Below, piece after piece: positions 1 to 5,451 of a stretch of 6,108 bases of DNA. Under the pieces are notes generated by a model. The model was not told the DNA's origin. It did not search any database and saw only the letters and a program-made list of their open reading frames with translations. Where the stretch lies: positions 1-6,108 of the forward strand of contig DAIDJH010000120.1 in NCBI GenBank assembly GCA_027451425.1, given 5' to 3'. The position numbers and the translations under genes are program-made. Each line of letters begins with the position of its first letter. Position 1 is the first letter of the stretch. This stretch comes from Bdellovibrionales bacterium. Its GTDB lineage: Bacteria > Bdellovibrionota > Bdellovibrionia > Bdellovibrionales > UBA1609.

Positions 1-1039
1 CATCGATCAGTTCGCGTCCTAGCGGAGTAATCACAACCTCGTGTTCAGGCGTTACGACAAGCTCCAAAATCTCGAGGGCCTTCGCGACGGCGATGACTGA
101 GCCAAACTCCTCACGCATCTGTTGAGTTAAGGCGAAAATGTCAACGCGACCGCCATCACCGACAACGGCTTCAAGAAAGCCAAACAGGCGGTTCACTTCG
201 ACCGGCGGCAGGTTTTCAACGCGAATGGGAGTGGCACGCGCAAATCGTTCACGGGCGGCGACATCGGGCAAATTCAGGGCGGTGATGAGATCGTGAATTT
301 CGTCGACCATCCCCAAAAACGCCGAAGATTTTTCGTTTCGCGGATAAGGTAAATTGTTCAGAATGACATGCGCCAATCGACCGGGATTGCTCGAAAGAAT
401 AACAATTTTCGACGCCATCGATACGGCTTCTGAAATATTGTGGGTCACCATAAAGGCGGATTGAAAAACATTTTTCTTCTCAACCCAGAGGTCGATAATC
501 TCGGCGCGTAAGTTCCGCGCCGTCAAAACGTCGAGCGCGCTGAACGGTTCATCCATGGCCAGAATCGGCGGGCGGGCCACAAGCGCGCGAGCGAAGCCCA
601 CCCGCTGTCGCATGCCGCCCGAAAGTTCTTTTGGGTAGGCGTTGTCGTGACCGCTCAATCCGATGAGAGTTAGCGCGTTGTCGATTTCTTGCCGTTCTTC
701 TTCGGGGGCCAACTGTCGCTTGTTCAAGCCGATGCGCACGTTTTCATATACGGTAAGCCACGGATATAACGCGAAACTTTGAAAAACGATGGCGAGCGAT
801 TCATTGATGCCGGATAGTTTTTTAGCCCGCTCGTAAACCACGCCTGACGTCGGATGGAGGAGCCCGGCCAAAATACGTAACAGTGTCGATTTACCCGACC
901 CGGACTGACCCAGAAGCGCGATAAACTCTCCCGGTTTAATACCTAAATTGATTTGGCTCAAGACTTCAATCGGCTGTTTGTCGGCGAGCCAAAATGTTTT
1001 ACTGACGTTTTCAAGTTCGGTTATATATTCAGGGTTCAT
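1..1039 (-). CDS. ABC transporter ATP-binding protein, NitT/TauT type, with C-terminal AAA-associated domain (3' end missing)
   Basis: This is the nucleotide-binding subunit that would power the importer whose permease lies just upstream. 346 codons are visible and the frame is still open at the left edge, so the C-terminus is missing. All ABC motifs are present: Walker A GQSGSGKST (44-52), Q-loop VFQSF (Q87), signature LSGGMRQR (139-146), Walker B ILAMDE (159-164), D-loop SALD (167-170) and H-loop H200. The FALYPWLTVYENV stretch (89-101) is typical of the nitrate/sulfonate/taurine ATPases. After about residue 250 the chain continues with a non-ABC region that fits the AAA-associated C-terminal domain found in a subset of this family; its role is not well established. 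The ATG at 1037-1039 is preceded by GAGG (1047-1050) with 7 bases between. The 27-base gap from the permease stop suggests one operon. Substrate unknown. Confidence 0.93.
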   Translation of the reverse strand, partial: MNPEYITELENVSKTFWLADKQPIEVLSQINLGIKPGEFIALLGQSGSGKSTLLRILAGLLHPTSGVVYERAKKLSGINESLAIVFQSFALYPWLTVYENVRIGLNKRQLAPEEERQEIDNALTLIGLSGHDNAYPKELSGGMRQRVGFARALVARPPILAMDEPFSALDVLTARNLRAEIIDLWVEKKNVFQSAFMVTHNISEAVSMASKIVILSSNPGRLAHVILNNLPYPRNEKSSAFLGMVDEIHDLITALNLPDVAARERFARATPIRVENLPPVEVNRLFGFLEAVVGDGGRVDIFALTQQMREEFGSVIAVAKALEILELVVTPEHEVVITPLGRELID

Positions 1040-1066
1040 GGTTTAACCTCACAATTTCAAGCGTAT

Positions 1067-2824
1067 TTATTCCAACCGATATTTCTTCTCAGCCAAGTCG
1101 TATAGATTTCTCCAAAGCAATCGATTCAAAATAACGACAAAAACCGACATGACGAGAATGCTGCAGAAAATCGCCGGCCAATCGCCTCGCGCAGTGACCT
1201 GCGTGATAAACGCGCCAAGGCCATCGGCGATAAGCGTTTTGTTGCCCCAATTTACGAACTCGGCGACGATGCTGGCGTTCCACGCTCCGCCGGCCGCCGT
1301 ACAGGCACCGGTCACCCAATACGGAAAAATCGCGGGGATAATCAGCGTGCGCCAACAGCGCCAACCGCGAAGGCCAAACACGGCCGCGCTTTCTTTAAGA
1401 TCTGATGGAACGGAACTCGCCCCAGCGATCACATTGAACAGGATGTACCATTGCGTGCCGAGCGCGAGAAGAAGAATGCTCCCCCAGTTGATCGAGATCG
1501 AATGGCCGATAAAAAAACCGACAATAAATGGGAAGGCCATATTGACCGGAAACGACGCTGCGATTTGGGCGAGCGGTTGGGCGAATTTTGCGATCGCCGG
1601 GCGAAAGCCGATCCACACCCCAATAGGGGTCCACACCAGCGTTGCCACCACGACCATGATGAAAACCCGCCCCATGGTAAATAACCCAAGTTTAAATATT
1701 TTTCGTATTTCATCGAGGTTCATGTTGGTATGAATTTCGCGGACGAGACGAACGCTTTCGTAGCCGATTGACATCAGAATTGCGAATATCAAAATCATTG
1801 AGAGGCCATCGACAAATTTTTGGTAAGAGGGGTTTCGGTTAATGCGAGTCTGAGCACGATCCATTGTGTTGGTCATAAGAAAATCGGTGATTTTGGCAAA
1901 TGCCGAAGTCACCAAAGCAAAAAGTCGTCGCAAAATCCAGCTGCGGCGGCCAAGTTCAAGAGCCCATGACGTTTGCGTTTCGGTCGATTCAACGAGTTCG
2001 ACGCGATATTTTTGTGACCAGGCGACAATGGGCCGCCAAAAAATTTGATCGATCAGCACAACAACGCACATCATGGAGAGAACGGCCAGCCATGCGGCCT
2101 TCGTATCGCCCCGTTCAAGCGCAAGCGAGAGATATGAGCCGAGCCCGGGCAGTGCAATTTTGCGGTTGAGCACCGAGATGGCCTCGCTTTGCACGACAAA
2201 AAACCAACCACCGCCGAAGCTCATCATCGAATTCCAAATAAGCGAAATTGCGCCCGATGGCAGTTCAACGGTTTTAAATCGCTCCCATGGAGTGAGGTCG
2301 AATGCTGTCGCCGCTTCAGTCAAATCGCGTGGAATCGTGACAAGCGAATGATAAAAACCAAACGTCATGTTCCACACTTGTGCCGTAAATATAGCGAAGA
2401 TGCTCGCGGCTTCAACGCCAAGAAGCGAGCCTGGGAATAAGCTCATAAAACCCGTGATTGTCACTGATAAAAATCCCAAGACCGGTACCGATTGAAGGAT
2501 GTCGAGTGCGGGCAGTATCAAAGTCCTGGCGCGAGTCGAATGCGCGGCAATGTAGCCGACGATAAGTGTGAACAAAAGCGAGAATCCATAAGCGATAAAC
2601 ATGCGAAGCGTGCTGCGCGCGGTGTAGTAAGGGATGTGCTTGTAGGCCAGGTCGAGAGTTGGGGTAACTCCCGAAAACGAGGTGCTCATATCGCGACCCA
2701 TGGACCCTACAACCCAAATCAGCGCAATGACCAAAACAAAAATCGGTACGTCGATGAATTGCGGCCGGTTGGTGTCACGGTCTTGCGACCAGGGCCCGAG
2801 CCAATAGGAATTTCGTTTCCGCAT
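1067..2824 (-). CDS. Fused tandem ABC transporter permease (two BPD_transp_1-type domains), NitT/TauT family
   Basis: Inner-membrane channel protein of an ABC importer, 585 residues, about twice the usual length of a single permease of this family. It has two similar halves. Each carries an EAA-type cytoplasmic loop that docks on the ATPase: EAATAFDLTPWERFKTVELP (170-189) and ESAAVFGLRGWRCWRTLIIP (478-497). Each half also ends alike, with FWRPIVAWSQKYRVE (262-276) and LWRNLYDLAEKKYRLE (570-585), which indicates an internal duplication. Roughly six hydrophobic segments lie in each half, for example 25-41, 75-92, 246-263, 340-356, 382-400 and 551-570. A polar linker of about 70 residues (264-335) joins them. 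One chain could therefore supply both membrane domains, with the downstream ATPase as a homodimer. ATG at 2822-2824 has GAGGTG (2828-2833) upstream. No binding protein is nearby, so nitrate, sulfonate, or another substrate cannot be distinguished. Confidence 0.93.
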   Translation of the reverse strand: MRKRNSYWLGPWSQDRDTNRPQFIDVPIFVLVIALIWVVGSMGRDMSTSFSGVTPTLDLAYKHIPYYTARSTLRMFIAYGFSLLFTLIVGYIAAHSTRARTLILPALDILQSVPVLGFLSVTITGFMSLFPGSLLGVEAASIFAIFTAQVWNMTFGFYHSLVTIPRDLTEAATAFDLTPWERFKTVELPSGAISLIWNSMMSFGGGWFFVVQSEAISVLNRKIALPGLGSYLSLALERGDTKAAWLAVLSMMCVVVLIDQIFWRPIVAWSQKYRVELVESTETQTSWALELGRRSWILRRLFALVTSAFAKITDFLMTNTMDRAQTRINRNPSYQKFVDGLSMILIFAILMSIGYESVRLVREIHTNMNLDEIRKIFKLGLFTMGRVFIMVVVATLVWTPIGVWIGFRPAIAKFAQPLAQIAASFPVNMAFPFIVGFFIGHSISINWGSILLLALGTQWYILFNVIAGASSVPSDLKESAAVFGLRGWRCWRTLIIPAIFPYWVTGACTAAGGAWNASIVAEFVNWGNKTLIADGLGAFITQVTARGDWPAIFCSILVMSVFVVILNRLLWRNLYDLAEKKYRLE

Positions 2825-2916
2825 TTACACCTCGACGCGATTTTAAAATCATGCTTGAATATTTTCTGGGCGTCATAGGCCCTAACGGGTTTCAAGCTTA
2901 ATCGCCGTGGAGTTTT
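2825..2916. promoter_or_regulatory. Divergent intergenic region between importer permease and pilH-like gene
   Basis: These 92 bases must hold the start signals for both the leftward importer operon and the rightward pilH-pilI-pilD operon, unless distant promoters are used. I scanned both strands for paired -35/-10 boxes with 16-18 base spacing and found none convincing. A TTGAAT (2855-2860) on the plus strand and a TTGAAA (2895-2890) on the minus strand lack suitable -10 partners. A perfect palindrome lies at 2839-2850. No Rho-independent terminator is present. The pilH ribosome binding site is GGAG at 2909-2912, 4 bases before the ATG, which is slightly close. Confidence 0.5.
2839..2850. 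repeat. 12-base perfect palindrome GATTTTAAAATC
   Basis: The sequence GATTTTAAAATC is its own reverse complement. It lies about 15 bases upstream of the importer permease start and about 66 bases upstream of the pilH-like start. The position suits an operator for a dimeric regulator acting mainly on the leftward gene, but AT-rich palindromes of this size also occur by chance. There is no second copy in the window. Confidence 0.35.
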
Positions 2917-3795
2917 ATGCCGATTCTTAAGGTCGCGCAACTTGAGAAGTCATACCGTATGGGATTTATCCCCAAGCTCCACAAAGTTTTGCATGGAGTG
3001 ACCTTCGAACTGCCCGAGCGATCGATCACGGGGTTTTTGGGCGGCAACGGTGCCGGCAAAACTACAACCATTAAATGTCTGTTAGGGCTAGCCTATCCCG
3101 ATTCGGGGTCGGTGCGTTTTTTTAACAATGAAGAGCTGAGCGAAGATGTAAAAAAGCGCATTGGTTTTTTGCCAGAACGCCCCTATTTTTACGAGTATCT
3201 CACCGGACTCGAATTTTTAGAGTTTTATGGCCAGCTTTCAACCCGCCTTAAGCGAAATGACCTCAGGCAAAAATCCGAAAATCTTTTGAAGCGCGTCGAT
3301 CTTTGGCACGCTCGCGATAAAAAACTGAAGGAGTATTCCAAGGGCATGCTTCAGAAAATTGGAGTCGCCCAAGCGCTGATTCATGATCCCGAACTTGTGA
3401 TACTGGATGAACCCATGTCGGGCCTCGACCCTGACGGTCGATTTTACTTGGCCGAAGTCATTCGCGAGACGGCACGTGAAGGGCGCTGCGTATTTTTTTC
3501 GAGTCATTTGTTGAACGATGCTGAAGCGCTGTGCGAACGACTGGTGATTATGAAAAGCGGGGTGGTCACCTACGAAGGCGGTCTTGAGCCTTTTCTTGCC
3601 AAAATGGGTGAGGCGGCCATTATTCGTTATTTGGCAAATGGCCATGAAGAAAATCGACGGGTTGAAACTGACGCTGCCCTTCAAGCTGAAATCAAAAAAC
3701 TGTTAAACGAGGGCGCGCATATTGTCGATGTAAAAAAAGATCGAAACCTAGAGCAGGCGTTTATCAAACACGGTCTTCGGGGGGGCGGTTCGTGA
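2917..3795 (+). CDS. pilH: ABC-2 type transporter ATP-binding protein, PilH-like (type IV pilus biogenesis)
   Basis: ATPase subunit of an ABC-2 type transporter, 292 residues, cytoplasmic and bound to the permease encoded next. Motifs: Walker A GGNGAGKTT (42-50), Q-loop region GFLPERPYFYEYLTG with glutamate E87 where many ABC proteins have glutamine, signature YSKGMLQK (140-147), Walker B LVILDE (160-165), D-loop SGLD (168-171) and H-loop SSH (H197). Residues from about 215 form a C-terminal accessory region ending with LEQAFIKH, as in many ABC-2 ATPases. The family assignment is firm. The name pilH rests on the gene order ATPase-permease-pilD-pilM, the same as in M. xanthus, where pilH is required for type IV pili. 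The ATG has GGAG 4 bases upstream. The stop overlaps the next start by 4 bases. The 3' end carries A7 and G7 runs discussed separately. It could still be a generic exporter ATPase. Confidence 0.9.
   Translation: MPILKVAQLEKSYRMGFIPKLHKVLHGVTFELPERSITGFLGGNGAGKTTTIKCLLGLAYPDSGSVRFFNNEELSEDVKKRIGFLPERPYFYEYLTGLEFLEFYGQLSTRLKRNDLRQKSENLLKRVDLWHARDKKLKEYSKGMLQKIGVAQALIHDPELVILDEPMSGLDPDGRFYLAEVIRETAREGRCVFFSSHLLNDAEALCERLVIMKSGVVTYEGGLEPFLAKMGEAAIIRYLANGHEENRRVETDAALQAEIKKLLNEGAHIVDVKKDRNLEQAFIKHGLRGGGS
3732..3786 (+). other. Two candidate -1 slippery heptamers at the pilH 3' end (A AAA AAA and G GGG GGC)
   Basis: In the pilH reading frame, 3732-3738 reads A AAA AAA and 3780-3786 reads G GGG GGC. 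Both fit the X XXY YYZ pattern for -1 ribosomal slippage. The -1 frame is open from 3690 and runs straight into the pilI frame at 3792, so a shift at either site would give one ATPase-permease fusion chain of about 547 residues instead of two proteins. I see no clear stimulatory hairpin or pseudoknot downstream, and such runs also occur by chance. Functional frameshifting is an inference only. Confidence 0.2.
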
Positions 3796-4559
3796 CACAG
3801 GTTTTAGTCATCGCCCGCAACACATTCCGCGAAATCATGCGCAATCGAATTCTATATGGCCTTATTGTCGTGGCGGTGCTCCTTATCGCCATGAGTTTAG
3901 CGCTCGGTCAGTTAACGTTCGCCGAGCAATCGCGAATCACTGTCGATTTTGGTTTCGCGGCCATTCACTTGAGCTCGGTCATTTTGGCGATTTTTGTTGG
4001 CAGCACGCTGGTGAGTCGAGAAATTGAAAAAAAGACGATTATGACTTTACTTGTTCGCCCTATTTCGCGGACTCAGTTTGTTATTGGTAAAAGCCTTGGT
4101 CTTTTAGCCGTGATCTTGATCTCAATCGCGCTTCTCGCCATGGTCCTGGCGGGGATTTTACTTTTGATGAACTTAAGGCCGAACATGGCATTTTTTGTCG
4201 GCCTATACGGTATCTGTCTTGAGGCGACCGTGCTTCTTTGTGTGACATTGTTTTTTGGTACATTTGCGTCTTCAATGCTGGCGGTTTCGTTCGCGCTTGG
4301 CGTGTTTTTGATCGGTCATTGGCTCGAGAGTTTGAGCTATTTTGCCGAGCGAAGCCATAACAAGGCATTTATTCTTGTTGAACGAATCACCCGAGCCATC
4401 TTTCCGAATCTTGAATACTTCAACTGGCGCGCTCTTTTTATTTACGGCGATCCTGTGCGGTATGGTGATGTCGTGTGGGTCACGGTGTATTGTTTGGCGT
4501 GGTCCGCTCTTCTTATTTCAGTTAGCGCCATGATTCTGGCAAAGCGCGATCTTGGATGA
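3792..4559 (+). CDS. pilI: ABC-2 type transporter permease, PilI-like (type IV pilus biogenesis)
   Basis: Integral inner-membrane partner of the preceding ATPase, 255 residues. About six hydrophobic segments are visible, near 20-38, 58-75, 101-128, 136-158, 160-178 and 226-248. The N-terminus VLVIARNTFREIMRNRILY and the motif REIEKKT (76-82) followed by LLVRPISR (86-93) and GK (99-100) are typical of ABC-2 permeases of the NosY-like group. The start is GTG at 3792, sharing GTGA with the pilH stop. The next in-frame ATG (codon 16) would remove the conserved amphipathic N-terminus, so GTG is preferred. Upstream is only a G-rich run, no standard AGGAG, which fits translational coupling. The stop overlaps the pilD start (ATGA). 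The name follows from the M. xanthus-like order; what it transports is unknown. Confidence 0.88.
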   Translation: MTQVLVIARNTFREIMRNRILYGLIVVAVLLIAMSLALGQLTFAEQSRITVDFGFAAIHLSSVILAIFVGSTLVSREIEKKTIMTLLVRPISRTQFVIGKSLGLLAVILISIALLAMVLAGILLLMNLRPNMAFFVGLYGICLEATVLLCVTLFFGTFASSMLAVSFALGVFLIGHWLESLSYFAERSHNKAFILVERITRAIFPNLEYFNWRALFIYGDPVRYGDVVWVTVYCLAWSALLISVSAMILAKRDLG

Positions 4560-5341
4560 CAAATTTTGACCCGCTTGTTTTTTTGATGTTTATTCTTGGC
4601 GCGCTGTGGGGCAGTTTTGCCAATGTCGTCATTTATCGTTTACCGAAAGATTTAAGCGTTGTTTCTCCACGAAGCCATTGCTATTCATGCCAAAAAATCA
4701 TCGCATGGTACGACAACATCCCCTTATTTTCGTGGTTCATATTGCACGGCAAGTGCAGAAATTGCGGCGCAAAATTTTCGATTCGTTACGTTCTTGTGGA
4801 GTGGCTCATGGCCAGTCTCTTCGCCGCCGTGTACATAAAAGTTGGATTTTCGTGGACTTTACTCGAGTATCTAATTTTAGTTTTCGGATTGGTCACGGTC
4901 AGCTTCATCGATTTTGACCATATGATATTGCCTGACGAGTTCACTTTAGGCGGCGTTGCCGTCGGTTTGATCGGCGCCGCGCTCAATCCTGAACGGCATT
5001 TTTTGCCGGCGTTTTGGGGCGTTATTTTCGGTGGTGGATTTTTGTGGGCTATTGCGGTTGTATACGCAATGATTCGAAAACAAGAAGGGATGGGCGGCGG
5101 CGACATTAAACTCCTGGCGTGGATCGGAGCTGTTTTAGGCTGGACGTCTGTCCCGTTTGTGATCATCTGTTCAAGTCTAGTCGGAAGTCTAGTGGGACTG
5201 TCCCTAGTTTTTAAAAAACGACAGGGGATGAGTCATGCGATTCCGTTCGGACCATATCTTTCACTCGCCGCAATTCTCTACATTTTTTTTGGCCGGGAAT
5301 TGAGCCTTGCATACATTCATCTCTTCATTCCATCACTCTGA
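4556..5341 (+). CDS. pilD: Type IV prepilin peptidase / N-methyltransferase PilD (A24 family)
   Basis: Bifunctional inner-membrane aspartic protease that removes the leader of type IV prepilins and pseudopilins and then N-methylates the new first residue. It has 261 residues, normal for the family. The N-terminal part has GSFANVVIYRLP (19-30) and two cysteine pairs, CYSC (42-45) and CRNC (67-70), the zinc-binding cytoplasmic domain linked to the methylation half. The two expected catalytic aspartates are D119 in IDFDHMILPDE and D183 in GGGDIK, the GxGD-type protease pair. PFGPYL follows near 231-236, as usual. Seven to eight hydrophobic segments fit the polytopic topology. The start ATG shares ATGA with the pilI stop and has only a weak ribosome site, suggesting translation coupled to pilI. 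No terminator follows. The assignment is very secure; only the choice of substrate pilins is unknown from this window. Confidence 0.97.
   Translation: MTNFDPLVFLMFILGALWGSFANVVIYRLPKDLSVVSPRSHCYSCQKIIAWYDNIPLFSWFILHGKCRNCGAKFSIRYVLVEWLMASLFAAVYIKVGFSWTLLEYLILVFGLVTVSFIDFDHMILPDEFTLGGVAVGLIGAALNPERHFLPAFWGVIFGGGFLWAIAVVYAMIRKQEGMGGGDIKLLAWIGAVLGWTSVPFVIICSSLVGSLVGLSLVFKKRQGMSHAIPFGPYLSLAAILYIFFGRELSLAYIHLFIPSL
5173..5196 (+). repeat. 12-base tandem duplication inside pilD
   Basis: Two adjacent 12-base units, AAGTCTAGTCGG (5173-5184) and AAGTCTAGTGGG (5185-5196), differ at one base. In frame they encode the repeat SLVGSLVG within a hydrophobic segment after the GGGD catalytic loop. The length is a multiple of three, so the reading frame is kept. 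It may be a small slippage duplication or simply a helix with repeating small residues. Confidence 0.6.
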
Positions 5342-5354
5342 ATAGGTTCTAAAA

Positions 5355-5383
5355 TTGACATTTGATGACGCGTTCGATCTAAT
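5355..5383 (+). promoter_or_regulatory. Near-consensus sigma70 promoter for pilM
   Basis: A perfect -35 box TTGACA (5355-5360) is followed after exactly 17 bases by TCTAAT (5378-5383), which matches the -10 consensus at five of six positions. Transcription would start near 5390, giving a leader of about 60 bases before pilM. It begins 14 bases after the pilD stop, so pilM and the genes after it probably have a transcript independent of pilH-pilI-pilD. The match is by eye. Confidence 0.7.
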
Positions 5384-5398
5384 CTTTAGTAGGATCGA
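5374..5398. repeat. Inverted repeat TCGATC / GATCGA over the pilM -10 region and start site
   Basis: TCGATC (5374-5379) and its reverse complement GATCGA (5393-5398) are separated by 13 bases. The left arm overlaps the first bases of the -10 box and the right arm covers the expected transcript start. The position fits an operator for a repressor, but six-base arms are short and this may be chance. Confidence 0.3.
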
Positions 5399-5450
5399 GT
5401 AGTTGTGGTCGACGTGAATACGCTGGCCTAAGACCATGGATAGGTCGAGT
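5390..5450 (+). repeat. Imperfect direct repeat in the pilM leader
   Basis: TAGGATCGAGT (5390-5400) recurs as TAGGTCGAGT (5441-5450), differing by one missing base. The first copy sits at the expected transcript start and the second ends one base before the pilM ATG and includes its weak ribosome binding site (AGG at 5442-5444). A shared binding site for a protein or RNA is possible, but the evidence is only this similarity. Confidence 0.35.
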
Positions 5451-5451
5451 G

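Noticed and set aside
502..522. Inverted repeat CGGCGCG / CGCGCCG with a 7-base loop
   Set aside because: It lies wholly inside the ABC ATPase coding sequence, between the D-loop and H-loop, with no T-run after it, so it is not a terminator and is probably a coding coincidence.
1149..1733. Long open frame on the plus strand opposite the fused permease
   Set aside because: It is antisense to a well-supported membrane protein, has no recognisable domain, and its composition follows the complementary codons.
2492..2878. Plus-strand open frame reaching into the divergent intergenic region
   Set aside because: Most of it is antisense to the permease, it has no recognisable motif and ends before the pilH ribosome site.
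3175..3180. Glutamate E87 in the PilH-like Q-loop as a sign of an inactive ATPase
   Set aside because: Glutamate at this place with the LPE pattern is common in ABC-2 type ATPases, and Walker A, Walker B glutamate and H-loop are intact.
3238..3684. Minus-strand open frame opposite pilH
   Set aside because: The sense strand encodes all ABC ATPase motifs; this frame has no recognisable domain.
4786..5166. Minus-strand open frame opposite pilD
   Set aside because: It is a shadow of the pilD catalytic region, with proline- and lysine-rich sequence typical of antisense frames.
5342..5354. Search for a terminator between pilD and the pilM promoter
   Set aside because: No GC-rich hairpin with a T-run is present; read-through from pilD into pilM is likely in addition to the local promoter.
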